Assembly (NCBI GenBank): GCA_006226685.1 | Contig: SBGG01000029.1 | Span: 1-64,000 of the forward strand | Direction: 5' to 3' | DNA from: Sphingomonadales bacterium | GTDB taxonomy: Bacteria > Pseudomonadota > Alphaproteobacteria > Sphingomonadales > Sphingomonadaceae | DNA length: 64,000 nt | In this document: positions 1 through 9,620 of the stretch, one piece after another | Position numbering within the stretch: position 1 is the stretch's first letter | Layout: the number at the start of each line of letters is the position of its first letter | Program-made: the position numbers and the translations under genes | The notes under the pieces: generated by a model | Database searches by the model: none | Seen by the model: the letters and a program-made list of their open reading frames with translations, nothing else | What the model was told of the DNA's origin: nothing

Positions 1-528
1 CAACCAAACCCAAAAATGTAGTGGTAACACTCGCGCCGGTGCGTGCATGTCATTGAACAAAAATGCCTTTTCCAAAAGCACTGTTCAAGTTGGGTTTGAC
101 AACAAAAAACGTCCATTCTTCAGCGCGCAGATCATCGTTCACCAACCCGAAGATCGGCGCGCCTGATCCTTGCAAATTCCCGGTCACGCAAAGTCCCGAC
201 CGCCAAATCGCAAGAAGTGGCGCGGACCCTCGTTCTATACGCAGCGCCAGCAGGCTTCGTCGTAAGGACTTCAACCTACCCGCCATTACCCGAATAGTCG
301 GGCACTCATCCGAAGGTATATTTCGGATTAACACAGTTGTCGGATCACGACTCGATCATTTTCCGACAATCATATGCTATCGAGTCTAAATGACAGTTTT
401 GTTATAGAGAGATTTTGATTGCGATTTTCGTGAGTATATATTCTGTCCATTATGGTTGGACATTATTGATATAGTAAAATACGCAATCGTGAGGGTGAAA
501 CTATACTGTAGCAATAGGAAGATATAAC
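1..528. other. Region upstream of the T2SS operon
   Basis: No gene is recognised here. Two overlapping short open frames (63-389 plus, 50-334 minus) cover the first 390 bases. The minus-strand frame has a fairly protein-like composition but matches no family I know, and both may be chance. From about 390 to 528 the sequence becomes clearly A+T-rich, as expected for a promoter region in a GC-rich genome, and it leads directly into gspE. Confidence 0.4.
415..462 (+). promoter_or_regulatory. Candidate promoter and operator of the T2SS operon
   Basis: A possible sigma-70-like pair is TTGATT (415-420), 16 bases, TATATT (437-442). Just after it lies an inverted repeat, TGTCCA (444-449) and TGGACA (457-462), close to where transcription would start, so it could be an operator. 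The A+T-rich setting supports a promoter. The exact elements are inferred by eye. Confidence 0.35.
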
Positions 529-2358
529 TTGTATCCAATTAGTTCCTTTGGAACTTTCCCTTACCCTTCACTAGGGGCCGCAACAGGAGGCGTGGGTAGC
601 GATAGCATGATCCGAGCGGCAAATATTGCACGATCCTGGCATAAAGTTCGGGATGCGCAGGAAGTGGGCGAAGCTGGCTCAGCCCCCTTGAATCCTTCTG
701 GATTCGAGGAAATGTTGCGCGCGCGCGCGTTGCTCTCGGACGACGCCCTGCAGCGTGCGCTTCTGGTTCACGCCGAAACTGGAGAGCGGCTGGACGCTGT
801 CGTCACCCGCCTGGGGCTTCTCTCGGAAGACCGAGTCGCAACCGAGATGGGCGCCTATACCGGGCTGCCGGTGGTCGATGGCGCAGCCTTCCCGTCCCAG
901 GCGATCGAAGGACCGGATCTGCCCCCTGATTTCCTGAGGGAGAATCGGGCTGTGCCGATCGCTGCTGATACGACTTTCGTGCGCGTCGCGGTCAGCGATC
1001 CGTTCGATTCCTTCGTCGAGCAAGCCTTCGGCTTCACCTTCGGGTGTCATGTCGAGCGCGTCATCGCCCGCGCGAGCGATCTCGATGCTGCGATAGAACG
1101 CCTCTATCATGGGGCAGCCCCCGTCGCCGAAGACGCTGATGGGGAGATCGACAGCGACGATCTCGAACGGCTCAAGGACCTCGTCAGCGACGCCCCTGTG
1201 ATCCGCGCCGTCAATCGACTGATTGCGCGTGCGTCCGACGAGCGTGCATCCGACATTCATATAGAGCCCAGCGATGACGGCCTGTCAGTCCGGTTCCGTG
1301 TCGATGGCATGTTGCGTGAGGCGGCAAAGCTGCCGCTCGCGATGCGTGCGCCCCTGGTGTCACGTATCAAGGTGATGGCGGGGCTGAACATTGCTGAGCG
1401 GCGCCTGCCCCAGGACGGTCGTCTGCGCATCTCGGTGCGCGGCCATGAAATCGACCTTCGCGTCGCAACCTCGCCCTCCATCCATGGCGAGAGCGTGGTC
1501 ATGCGTATCCTTGACCGGTCACGGCTAGCCCTTGATTTTACCACGCTGGGCTTCGATCCCGAACTGACAAGCCGGATGCGTGAAGCGATCGCACGCCCGC
1601 ACGGCATCGTGTTGGTGACCGGGCCAACCGGCAGCGGCAAGACCACGACCCTTTATGCCGCGCTTTCCGAGCTGAACGCCCCCCACCGCAAACTCCTCAC
1701 TGTCGAAGATCCGATCGAGTATCGTCTCCCGGGCGTAATCCAGACGCAGGTCAATCCCGCGATCAGTTTCACCTTCAGCACCGCGCTGCGCTCGTTCCTG
1801 CGCCAGGATCCGGACGTGATGATGGTGGGCGAGATTCGCGACACCGAGACGGCTCAGATCGCTGTCCAGGCCGCGCTTACCGGCCATATGATTCTTTCCA
1901 CCCTCCACACCAATACGGCCGCGGGCGCTATATCGCGTCTTCTCGATATGGGCGTTGAGCCCTTCCTTCTCGGATCGGTTTTATCCGGTATTCTGGCGCA
2001 ACGCCTCGTGCGGCGCCTCTGTCCTGATTGCCGTCGGCCCTACGATCCGGACGACGACATCCCCGAAATCCTTGTCCCCTTGCTTCATACGGTTGGGCCG
2101 AGGCAGTTCTATCACGCTGAAGGATGCAACCGGTGCGGGGGCAGCGGCTACTCCGGCCGTGTCGCCGTTCTCGAATTTCTGCGCGTCGACGATGCGGTGT
2201 CCAAGCTTATCCTGCGCAGCGCGGATACCCCTGAAATCCAGGCAGCAGGCGAGGCCGGAGGAATGCGCAGCCTTTTTGCCGATGGCGTTGCCAAAGCGGC
2301 TATCGGCCTCACCACGATTGAAGAAGTGCTTCGCGTAAGCAGCGGGGAGGGGGGATGA
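529..2358 (+). CDS. gspE: Type II secretion ATPase GspE
   Basis: Cytoplasmic hexameric ATPase that drives pseudopilus assembly in the type II secretion system. The 609-residue frame has the N-terminal GspE/PilB domain, Walker A GPTGSGKT (365-372), the Walker B region DPDVMMVGEIRD (427-438) and the CPDC (498-501) plus CNRC (533-536) cysteine pairs of the zinc-binding C-terminal domain. The start is uncertain. TTG at 529 follows an AGGAAG-like site; in-frame GTG 592 and ATG 607 lie after a perfect AGGAGG (585-590), so the protein may begin about 25 residues later. It is first in the operon, and its stop overlaps the gspF start (ATGA). Confidence 0.95.
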   Translation: MYPISSFGTFPYPSLGAATGGVGSDSMIRAANIARSWHKVRDAQEVGEAGSAPLNPSGFEEMLRARALLSDDALQRALLVHAETGERLDAVVTRLGLLSEDRVATEMGAYTGLPVVDGAAFPSQAIEGPDLPPDFLRENRAVPIAADTTFVRVAVSDPFDSFVEQAFGFTFGCHVERVIARASDLDAAIERLYHGAAPVAEDADGEIDSDDLERLKDLVSDAPVIRAVNRLIARASDERASDIHIEPSDDGLSVRFRVDGMLREAAKLPLAMRAPLVSRIKVMAGLNIAERRLPQDGRLRISVRGHEIDLRVATSPSIHGESVVMRILDRSRLALDFTTLGFDPELTSRMREAIARPHGIVLVTGPTGSGKTTTLYAALSELNAPHRKLLTVEDPIEYRLPGVIQTQVNPAISFTFSTALRSFLRQDPDVMMVGEIRDTETAQIAVQAALTGHMILSTLHTNTAAGAISRLLDMGVEPFLLGSVLSGILAQRLVRRLCPDCRRPYDPDDDIPEILVPLLHTVGPRQFYHAEGCNRCGGSGYSGRVAVLEFLRVDDAVSKLILRSADTPEIQAAGEAGGMRSLFADGVAKAAIGLTTIEEVLRVSSGEGG

Positions 2359-3566
2359 CCACTTTCCGCTACCGCGCCGTCAAGGATGACGGTTCAAGCC
2401 TCACAGGCGAACTTGAGGCCGGTGATCGCCGCGATGCCGTCGCCGCCCTGCGGCGCAATGGAGCGCGCCCACTCGACTTGGTCGCGATGCCCGCAGAGCG
2501 CGGAAGGAAGAGGTCGAAGGCGGGCGGGAAGGGACGTGAGGCAGCGGCAATCAGCGTCGGTGAGCTTGCGGTTTTGCTGGAAGCGGGGTTGCAGCTCGAT
2601 CGTGCGCTCGCTCTCGCGGTGGAGAATGTCGAGGACAAGGCGGTTGCCGCCCACCTCGCCGATATCCTGCGTGACGTGCGCGAAGGCGCGCCTCTGTCGC
2701 GCGCTATGGCCCTGAAGCCCGACCTGTTCTCTCCCACAGCTGTCGCGATGGCGGAAGCCGGCGAAGCGAACGGCCGTCTCGGCGAAGCCTTGACCCGGCT
2801 TGCCGGCGCACTCGAGCAGGAGGCTGAATTGCGCCGCCTGGTTGTATCGTCGATGATCTATCCGATCGCGCTCATCGTCATTGCCGTCGGCGTCGTTCTG
2901 CTGATGCTCCTCTTCGTCGTGCCGCAATTCGAGCGCATGTTCACCAGCACGGCCCAGAAGCTACCGACCGCGACGCTGGTTGTCATGACAGCCAGCCAGA
3001 TGGTCCGGCAATACGGCCTTGTCATGCTCCTGGCCCTCGGGGGGGCGATCATCGCTGGCGCCTTCGCGCTGCGTCAGCCAGCAATCCGGCTCGCTCGCGA
3101 CCGGATCGCGCTTCGTATGCCGCAACTGGGCGAACTCATCCGCCGTATCGAAACCGCCCGGTTCGCTCGCACGCTCGGTGCGCTCATCGAGGGAGAGGTC
3201 GGACTCCCTGCGGCTCTGGCGCTTTCTCAGCGAACCCTGTCCAATCAGGTGCTGGCCAGCGCGATCGGCAAGGTCGCCGACGGCGTCAAGGAGGGTGGGG
3301 GCCTCACCGCACCATTGGCGGCTTCCGGTGTGCTCCCCAGGCTGGCGATCGGCTTCCTGCGGACCGGTGAAGAAACGTCGCAACTCGGCATGATGCTCAC
3401 GCGCCTCGCCGACGTACTCGATCGCGATGTTCGAACCCGCCTCGAACGCCTGATCGGCATCCTCACCCCCGCCATTACGGTTCTGCTGGGCGTAACCGTC
3501 GCGGCGATCATCGCATCCATCATGTCGGCGATCCTCGGCTTCAACGACCTGGCGCTGTCTTCATGA
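2355..3566 (+). CDS. gspF: Type II secretion inner-membrane platform protein GspF
   Basis: Polytopic inner-membrane protein that couples the GspE ATPase to pseudopilin assembly. At 403 residues it has the normal family length. It contains two T2SSF repeats, each ending in hydrophobic segments. Membrane spans are evident near residues 170-195, 217-240 and 370-395. The start overlaps the gspE stop and the stop overlaps the gspG frame, so translation is probably coupled along the operon. Confidence 0.95.
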   Translation: MTTFRYRAVKDDGSSLTGELEAGDRRDAVAALRRNGARPLDLVAMPAERGRKRSKAGGKGREAAAISVGELAVLLEAGLQLDRALALAVENVEDKAVAAHLADILRDVREGAPLSRAMALKPDLFSPTAVAMAEAGEANGRLGEALTRLAGALEQEAELRRLVVSSMIYPIALIVIAVGVVLLMLLFVVPQFERMFTSTAQKLPTATLVVMTASQMVRQYGLVMLLALGGAIIAGAFALRQPAIRLARDRIALRMPQLGELIRRIETARFARTLGALIEGEVGLPAALALSQRTLSNQVLASAIGKVADGVKEGGGLTAPLAASGVLPRLAIGFLRTGEETSQLGMMLTRLADVLDRDVRTRLERLIGILTPAITVLLGVTVAAIIASIMSAILGFNDLALSS

Positions 3567-3580
3567 AGGGAGAAAGCAGA

Positions 3581-4015
3581 ATGAGAAAGAAACCCGGAAA
3601 AGACACCGGACAGGAAGCCGGCTTTACGCTCCTGGAGCTTCTTGTCGTGCTGGCGATCCTTGGCTTGCTGGCTGCGATCGTCGGCCCGCAGGTGATCAAA
3701 TATCTCGACAGTTCCAAGTCGAAGACAGCCCAGGTCCAGGCGAAGAATGTCGTTGCCGCGCTCAACCTCTTCAAACTCGATGCCTCGCGCTATCCCACGG
3801 AGCAGGAGGGCCTGGAAGCCCTGGTAAAGGCCCCGCAGAACCTGCCGAGCTGGAATGGGCCATATCTTCCCGAACAATCTGCGATCATCGACCCCTGGGG
3901 GCGGCCCTATCTGATGCGGATCCCTGGCGAGCATGGTGAGGTTGACGTCTACAGCCATGGATCGGACGGGAAGGCTGGCGGGACGGGGGAGGCCAGGGAT
4001 GTGGGGAGCTGGTGA
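3581..4015 (+). CDS. gspG: Major pseudopilin GspG
   Basis: Main subunit of the type II secretion pseudopilus. The N-terminal region carries a prepilin peptidase site of the form G/FTLLE followed by a hydrophobic helix. The C-terminal part contains the YPTEQEGLEAL and DPWGRPY features typical of GspG. I prefer ATG 3581, preceded by AAGGGAGA (3566-3573), over the in-frame ATG 3563 that overlaps the gspF stop. That gives 144 residues, a normal length. Processing needs a GspO/PilD peptidase, which is not in this window. Confidence 0.95.
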   Translation: MRKKPGKDTGQEAGFTLLELLVVLAILGLLAAIVGPQVIKYLDSSKSKTAQVQAKNVVAALNLFKLDASRYPTEQEGLEALVKAPQNLPSWNGPYLPEQSAIIDPWGRPYLMRIPGEHGEVDVYSHGSDGKAGGTGEARDVGSW

Positions 4016-4436
4016 GCATTCCTCGATCCATTCCCACGCGGAAGCTGGTTTCACGCTGATCGAGGCGCTGGTCATTTTGGCGGTGCTCGGCCTCGCCGCA
4101 GGAATCTCGTTCCCCACCGTTGGCGCAGCCCTACGCTACCAGGCATTCATGGATGGCGCGACGCGCTTCGAGGCGTCGTTACGCAGCGCCCGGATGCAAG
4201 CATTGCGCCGGGGCATCATTGTTCGATTTGAGGTGTCTTCCGACCAGCGCGGCTTTGGCATCGGCGAGGCGAGGGACCTCCTCCCGGACCGGCTACGCGC
4301 CATTCCGCGTGCCGGGGGGATCACCTTCTATCCCGATGGCACCGCCACGGCCGGCGAAGTGGCGGTCGAAGACGGTGTCAGGACGCGGCGCTGGCGTGTT
4401 CGCCCGACAACCGGCCTGATTGAGCGCATATCATGA
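3999..4436 (+). CDS. gspH: Minor pseudopilin GspH
   Basis: Minor pseudopilin of the type II secretion system. It has a prepilin site G/FTLIEAL, a hydrophobic helix and a GspH-like C-terminal domain (TFYPDGTATAG region). The frame stays open upstream to 3933, but ATG 3999 has a purine-rich ribosome site (GGGGGAGG) just before it and gives 145 residues. It overlaps the gspG end by 17 bases. Its stop overlaps the gspI start. Confidence 0.88.
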   Translation: MWGAGEHSSIHSHAEAGFTLIEALVILAVLGLAAGISFPTVGAALRYQAFMDGATRFEASLRSARMQALRRGIIVRFEVSSDQRGFGIGEARDLLPDRLRAIPRAGGITFYPDGTATAGEVAVEDGVRTRRWRVRPTTGLIERIS

Positions 4437-4807
4437 GCGGCAGGAATGCAGAGGCAGGCTTCAGCCTGATCGAGGTATTGGTGGCACTCGCCGTCATCGC
4501 CGGCATGTCCTCGATGTTGTTCGACTCGATTTCGACTCACGCCCAAGCCGCGAGCCGGACCGCACAAAAGCGCGAGGCGGTTCTGCTCGCGCGTTCGCTG
4601 CTTGCCCAGGCCAGTATCGCACCCGGACCCGGCGAACTGGCAGCTACCGGTCATTGGCGCGATCTCTCATGGCGTTTCACGCGACATGGCGTCGGAGGCG
4701 GCGCCCGCGATACCGCAGTAGCCCTCCAAAGGGTTCGGATCGATGTCCTGGATCGCGGGACAGGGCGCAGACTCGTTCGCGTCGAGACGCTGCGGTTGGA
4801 TCAGTGA
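4433..4807 (+). CDS. gspI: Minor pseudopilin GspI
   Basis: Small minor pseudopilin, 124 residues, with the peptidase site G/FSLIEVLVAL and one N-terminal hydrophobic helix. In studied systems GspI nucleates the pseudopilus tip with GspJ and GspK. Its position between gspH and gspJ and its length support the assignment. It is translationally coupled to gspH through an ATGA overlap. Confidence 0.9.
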   Translation: MSGRNAEAGFSLIEVLVALAVIAGMSSMLFDSISTHAQAASRTAQKREAVLLARSLLAQASIAPGPGELAATGHWRDLSWRFTRHGVGGGARDTAVALQRVRIDVLDRGTGRRLVRVETLRLDQ

Positions 4808-4810
4808 CCG

Positions 4811-5506
4811 ATGGCGGCACGGGACCATATCCGCGCAAACTGCGCCGCAAAGGAAGATGGCTTCACACTTGTCGAACTGCTGGTCAGCCTCGCGCTGATG
4901 GGACTGGCGGCCGTTCTTCTCGCGCAGGGGTTGGCTAGCGCCGGGATCATTGCCCAGCGCAGCCGGGCGGTGAACAACAACTTCGAGGAAATCGTCGCGG
5001 TGCAAAATGTGCTGCGAACCTCGATGGAACGATTGCGCCCGATCACCCGCACAGATTCCGCGATTCCGATCGTGGAAATGCGCGGAACCGCCGGTGTGCT
5101 GACCTTTGTGGGCCCATCTTTCGACCGCGAAGGCGCGGATGCGCTGCAACGCTATCGCCTGACGCGCACCGCAAATGGCGATCTCGTTCTTTATACGGCC
5201 CACAGCCGAAAAATGGGAATTGATCGCAGTGGAACGGAGCTCGTTGGCTGGACTCCCAACAGGCTGCTCTCGGGCGTGCGTGATCTTTCGATCAGCTATT
5301 TTGGCCCGCCCGAGCCTGGCGCGCAGCGGGTCTGGCAGGACAGATGGTGGGACCGTTCGACGACCCCCGAGCTTATCCGCGTCCGGCTTGTTTTCGGAGA
5401 AAGGGACCAACGGGTCTGGCCGGACCTCGTCATACGGCCTCGATCAACCAGCTACGGCCCCTGCCGGATCGATGCCCTTACCGGAAAATGCGGAGAAGAG
5501 CGATGA
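4811..5506 (+). CDS. gspJ: Minor pseudopilin GspJ
   Basis: Minor pseudopilin of the tip complex, 231 residues, with prepilin site G/FTLVELLVSLALMG and a larger C-terminal domain of the GspJ type (the GVRDLSISYFGP stretch). It starts three bases after the gspI stop. The end overlaps the gspL start at ATG 5503. Confidence 0.9.
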   Translation: MAARDHIRANCAAKEDGFTLVELLVSLALMGLAAVLLAQGLASAGIIAQRSRAVNNNFEEIVAVQNVLRTSMERLRPITRTDSAIPIVEMRGTAGVLTFVGPSFDREGADALQRYRLTRTANGDLVLYTAHSRKMGIDRSGTELVGWTPNRLLSGVRDLSISYFGPPEPGAQRVWQDRWWDRSTTPELIRVRLVFGERDQRVWPDLVIRPRSTSYGPCRIDALTGKCGEER

Positions 5507-6528
5507 GCGCGAAGCGCATTCTTGACGCCGATATGACGACGATCGGCAGCTGGCTCTCGCAGGGGCTGCGCTGGTGGGTCAGCGAACTGGAACAGTTGCT
5601 GCCCACGCGCTTGCGTCAACGCCGTGTCGACAGTCTGGCCCGGTTCGCTTTTGCGGAGGGAGGTCTGACACCGTTTCCGAACGGAAAGAAGGTCAATCGG
5701 GAGAGAGAGCCTCAGCCGGGCGAACGGATCGCCGTCGTCGTGCAACCCGACCGATGCCTCACTCGGACGATCGAGCGTCCTGCCTTGAGCGACCGGGATT
5801 TACAGCGAATGGTAGCATTTGAGGGCGAGAGCCTGCTGCCTTTCCCGAACGGTACCATCATGGTCGCCGCACGGAGGCTTGGCCCGGCCGCGGATCCCGC
5901 GCGAGTGCGTGTCGAGGTTGCCGGGCTTCCGGCCGATACGGCCCGCGCGATCGCGGATGCCGTCGCCGAAACAAAGGCGGTCGCCATGCGCGTCCAGCTT
6001 GAGGACAACGGCACTGTGGCGCCGATCGATTTTGCACCCGCCATGCGTGACGCGAACCTGATTGCACGGCCCCGCAGTGCCACGCCGATAGTCTGGGCGG
6101 CGGTCGGCTGTTTTGTCTTGCTCAACATCGCCTTGTTCATCTGGAAGGACGTGCAGGCAGTGGAGCGGCTCGAGCAGATCGTGCAGGAACAGCAGCCGGC
6201 CGTCACCGTCGCACAGACCATCATCAAAAGAACCGAACAGGACCGAACGTTGGTTGCGCGATCCCTCGGGAAGCGCCGGCACCATGATGTGCTCGGCGGG
6301 CTCGCGGCGACCAGCGAGGCTCTGCCGGAAGGAGCCTGGCTTCAACGCTTCGTCTGGGACGGCGCCACGGTGAAGATCACCGGCTACAAGCCGCCCCGCA
6401 CGGATGTCGCGAGCGGTTTGCGCCGGTCCGGCGCCTTTACGGATGTTCGCGCCCTCAACGACGAAATCCAGGCCGAGGTTCCGGCAGGCGAGCCGTTCGA
6501 CATCGGCGCAAGGATCAATCGCCGATGA
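5503..6528 (+). CDS. gspL: Type II secretion protein GspL
   Basis: Inner-membrane assembly protein that links GspE to GspM. The frame is open from 5344, but ATG 5503 overlaps the gspJ stop in the same ATGA way as the other genes here, giving 341 residues. A cytoplasmic actin-like half precedes one membrane span (TPIVWAAVGCFVLLNIALF, about residues 190-210) and a short periplasmic domain. Low overall conservation is normal for GspL. Position before gspM is strong support. Confidence 0.85.
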   Translation: MSAKRILDADMTTIGSWLSQGLRWWVSELEQLLPTRLRQRRVDSLARFAFAEGGLTPFPNGKKVNREREPQPGERIAVVVQPDRCLTRTIERPALSDRDLQRMVAFEGESLLPFPNGTIMVAARRLGPAADPARVRVEVAGLPADTARAIADAVAETKAVAMRVQLEDNGTVAPIDFAPAMRDANLIARPRSATPIVWAAVGCFVLLNIALFIWKDVQAVERLEQIVQEQQPAVTVAQTIIKRTEQDRTLVARSLGKRRHHDVLGGLAATSEALPEGAWLQRFVWDGATVKITGYKPPRTDVASGLRRSGAFTDVRALNDEIQAEVPAGEPFDIGARINRR

Positions 6529-7079
6529 TGCGCCCGGTCTCTCCTCGCGAGCGCCGTCTCGTCGCGTTGCTCATTCTGGTGGGGCTCATCGCGCTTGTCT
6601 GGTTTCTGATCGTGGCGCCCATCGCTGCCGGCTTTTCCGCCCGGGCCGAGAAGCGCAACGAGTTGAACCTTCTCTACCTGCACAATCAGCGCACGATCGC
6701 GGCCGTTCCGCGGTTGCGGCGCCAGGCCGAGGAGGCTCGGCGGCGGATCGATACCTATGTGATTGCCGCGCCCAATATCGAGCAGGGGCGGGAAGCCTTG
6801 AAGCAGCGCCTGCAGCGCGTCGTCGAGCGAAGCGGCGGCGAAGTTCGCGCACTTGGCGATGCCGAGGGCGACGCGGGATGGGCCCGGGCAAGCATCAGTG
6901 CGCGGATGACGCTGCCCCAGCTCGTCGCGACCCTCGACCAGCTGCAGAACACGCCACCGTGGCTCGTTGTCGAAACTCTTTCGGTCGAGGCGAACGACGC
7001 CCTCGTCACCGGCCAATCCTCCATCATGGATGTTCAAATTGAAGCTGCGATTCCCTTCCGCGCTGCCGCCGCTCGATAA
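6525..7079 (+). CDS. gspM: Type II secretion protein GspM
   Basis: Bitopic inner-membrane partner of GspL, 184 residues. It has one N-terminal membrane span (LVALLILVGLIALVWFLIV), a coiled region rich in Arg and Glu, and a small periplasmic ferredoxin-like domain with the LVATLDQLQ helix. It starts in an ATGA overlap with gspL. Its end is overlapped by the next gene by about 50 bases. Confidence 0.85.
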   Translation: MMRPVSPRERRLVALLILVGLIALVWFLIVAPIAAGFSARAEKRNELNLLYLHNQRTIAAVPRLRRQAEEARRRIDTYVIAAPNIEQGREALKQRLQRVVERSGGEVRALGDAEGDAGWARASISARMTLPQLVATLDQLQNTPPWLVVETLSVEANDALVTGQSSIMDVQIEAAIPFRAAAAR

Positions 7080-7545
7080 GACGGCGAGCCTGCCTCTGGT
7101 GCTCTGCGCGCTGCTGGCGGGCGCTGTTGCTATCCAGTTGGCGGGTGGCGGTGACGTAGAGCTGCCGCCCCCCGGTCCAGTCGGCCGTGGGGCGCAATCA
7201 GCCTTACCCGCTGGCGAGCCTGAACGCGCAGAGGGCGGCGCGATCATTCTTGCCCGATCGATGTTCGCTCCCGCGGGCGGTCCCGCCGCAAGCGGGGCAG
7301 GGCAGGTTGGCGATCGCAAGATCGTTGGATCTGTCCGCGTCGGCCGCGCCATTTATGCCGTCGTGCAAGGGGCTGACGGACGCGCTGTCAGCGTGCCCCT
7401 CGGAGGACGCATCGGTGACTGGAGGCTGATGGCGGTTCGTACGAACGAGATTCTCCTCACGCGAGGCGAAGAGAAGATCATTGTCCCATTCGGTGCAGGG
7501 GCCCCCCTTCCTGCAAACGGGGCGACGACGGGGAGTCCAAGATGA
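7030..7545 (+). CDS. gspC: GspC/GspN-like type II secretion protein
   Basis: Short inner-membrane protein of about 171 residues. It has a cytoplasmic start, one membrane span (LPLVLCALLAGAVAIQLA), a linker, then a homology-region-like beta domain (KIVGSVRVGRAIYAVVQG) of the kind that contacts the secretin in GspC/PulP-type proteins. No PDZ domain is present. I chose ATG 7030; the frame stays open to 6967 inside gspM. Annotation pipelines may call this GspN. Its place before the secretin supports a GspC-type role. Confidence 0.7.
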   Translation: MFKLKLRFPSALPPLDKTASLPLVLCALLAGAVAIQLAGGGDVELPPPGPVGRGAQSALPAGEPERAEGGAIILARSMFAPAGGPAASGAGQVGDRKIVGSVRVGRAIYAVVQGADGRAVSVPLGGRIGDWRLMAVRTNEILLTRGEEKIIVPFGAGAPLPANGATTGSPR

Positions 7546-9620
7546 AGATCAAGCCGAATTTGCTGTCAGGTATTGCCCTGATAGCCCTCACTCTGACCGG
7601 ATGTGCAGCCCAGCAACAGGCACTGCCGATCCAGATGCCTCAGCCGCCCGCAATCGTCGCGGAAGCGGAGCGGGCGGAGCCACAAGTGCGTTCGACCCTC
7701 GTTGAAGGGGAAGGGACGATTCCACGTCCCGGCGCCGGGGCACCGCCGCGCCCGGTTCGTGGCGGCAATGTCAGCCTCAATCTCCCTCAGGCGGACGTCC
7801 GCGCCGTGGCATCGTCTGTCCAGCAAGTGACGGGTATTCCGGTCAGCGTCGATCCCGGTGTGAATGCACAGGTCTCGCTCGTGACGCCGGGATCGGTCGC
7901 GCGCTCAGAAATCATCGGTCTATTCGAAACCGCGCTTCGGTCCGCGCAACTCGCGCTTGTTCCCATCGGTAATGGGTTCGCGGTTCGACCGGAGGCAAAT
8001 GCCCGTGTGCCGGTGGCGCCCGACGCCCTGGGATTTGGGACCGAAGTCATCACACTCCAGTTCATCAACGCGGAAGAAGTGCGCAAAGTGCTCGACAGCG
8101 CAATTCCAGGCGTGGTGTCGGATATCGACCCTGCCGGCAATCGGGTCACGATCGCGGGCACGACCGGCCAGCGCAGCAGCGCGCGTGACATGCTCAAGCA
8201 ATTCGATGTGAACTGGCTGCGGAATATGAGCTTCGGACTCTATATTCCGGAACGCACCGACGCCCGACTGATCGTTCCCGAACTCGACAAGCTCATCAAT
8301 GCCGAGAACGCGCCGACACGCGGGCTTGTTCGCCTCATCACCATGGAGCGGTTGAACGGCATCCTCGCGGTCAGTGCGCAAGGCCAATATCTGGAAGACG
8401 TCCGCCGCTGGGTCGAAATCCTGGATCGCGAAGGCGAGAATGCCGAGAAACGCATCTTCGTCTATCATGTCCAGAATGGCCGTGCTCGCGATCTCGCGCG
8501 CACCCTCAACCAGGCCTATGGCAACAGCAGCGGAGATAGCGACGATCTCTCCGAGCCATTTGGTGGAACCGATGACGGACGAGCGCGCTCCTCGGGCAGT
8601 TCGTCCTCGCAGACGCCTCGCCCCGCTGGCACCGAGGGTTCGTCCGGCAATCGGAGCGGATCCCGCGACGGTGTATCGGACGCGGAGCGCCAACAATCTT
8701 CGTCGAACGGCAGCGGCGGGAAAATCACAGCCGACGAGATCAACAATGCAATCGTCGTGCATGGGACGCCGCGCGAATATGCGATAATCGAAGATGCCTT
8801 GCGCAAGCTCGACATCGCGCCGCTGCAGGTCATGATCGAAGCGGCGATCACCGAGGTCTCCTTGACCGACACCTTGCGCTACGGTGTGCAGTGGAACTGG
8901 CTGACCGGCGACAGCAACTTCCGCGTCACCGATGGCGCGGAGATGCCCACCGGTCCCACCCAGTCCGGCTTCAGCTACTATCTTGCCGGAACCAGCATAA
9001 ACGCCGCGCTCAACGCACTCGAGCAACGCACCAATGTTCGGGTCGTGTCAGCGCCCAAGCTTGTCACGCTCAACAACCAGACGGCGGCGCTTCAGGTTGG
9101 CGATCAGGTTCCCGTCTCTTCGGGCAATGCTGTCAGCGTCACCAATCCAGACGCGCCCATCGTCAACGCGATCGAGTACCGCGATACCGGCGTCATCCTG
9201 CGCGTAACGCCTCGGGTCAACGGGAGCGGCACGGTGCTTCTCGACGTCTCGCAGGAGGTGAGCGACGTCAATGTCAGCAGTGCGGTGGCGAGTGCTGGTG
9301 CCGCGATCGCGACGCCGACGATCTCCACTCGGCGGATATCGACCACCGTCGCGGTGCAAGACGGGCAGGTCATCGCACTCGGTGGCCTCTTTCGGGATTC
9401 GCAGACATCGGGCAAAAACGGCATCCCGATCCTTTCGCGGATTCCTGTCATAGGTGGTCTGTTCGGCAGCCATGACAACCGCCAGAACCGGACGGAGCTT
9501 ATCGTGCTGCTGAAGCCCCAGGTCATTCGGACGCCGGACGACGGGCGTGCGGTCACCGAGGAACTGCGCATGAAGCTTCGGACACTGGAACCCTTCCGGA
9601 CTCATGGCACCATCCCGTGA
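7542..9620 (+). CDS. gspD: Type II secretion outer-membrane secretin GspD
   Basis: Forms the outer-membrane channel of the type II system. The 692-residue protein begins with a lipoprotein signal (lipobox LTGC, Cys21), then N0-N3 ring domains and a C-terminal secretin domain with VPVSSG and the QDGQVIALGGL stretch. A low-complexity Ser/Gly-rich insert (about residues 340-390) sits in the N3 region, as in many secretins. The lipobox suggests a self-piloting secretin; no separate pilotin gene is seen here. Confidence 0.95.
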   Translation: MKIKPNLLSGIALIALTLTGCAAQQQALPIQMPQPPAIVAEAERAEPQVRSTLVEGEGTIPRPGAGAPPRPVRGGNVSLNLPQADVRAVASSVQQVTGIPVSVDPGVNAQVSLVTPGSVARSEIIGLFETALRSAQLALVPIGNGFAVRPEANARVPVAPDALGFGTEVITLQFINAEEVRKVLDSAIPGVVSDIDPAGNRVTIAGTTGQRSSARDMLKQFDVNWLRNMSFGLYIPERTDARLIVPELDKLINAENAPTRGLVRLITMERLNGILAVSAQGQYLEDVRRWVEILDREGENAEKRIFVYHVQNGRARDLARTLNQAYGNSSGDSDDLSEPFGGTDDGRARSSGSSSSQTPRPAGTEGSSGNRSGSRDGVSDAERQQSSSNGSGGKITADEINNAIVVHGTPREYAIIEDALRKLDIAPLQVMIEAAITEVSLTDTLRYGVQWNWLTGDSNFRVTDGAEMPTGPTQSGFSYYLAGTSINAALNALEQRTNVRVVSAPKLVTLNNQTAALQVGDQVPVSSGNAVSVTNPDAPIVNAIEYRDTGVILRVTPRVNGSGTVLLDVSQEVSDVNVSSAVASAGAAIATPTISTRRISTTVAVQDGQVIALGGLFRDSQTSGKNGIPILSRIPVIGGLFGSHDNRQNRTELIVLLKPQVIRTPDDGRAVTEELRMKLRTLEPFRTHGTIP

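Noticed and set aside
679-1260. Long minus-strand open frame inside gspE
   Set aside because: It is a shadow of the gspE reading frame, whose domains and motifs are clear; high GC makes such frames common.
3245-4117. 290-codon minus-strand frame across gspF, gspG and gspH
   Set aside because: It crosses three well-supported genes on the other strand and has no recognisable domain.
7920-9026. 368-codon minus-strand frame inside gspD
   Set aside because: The plus strand encodes a clear secretin; the reverse frame has no family features.
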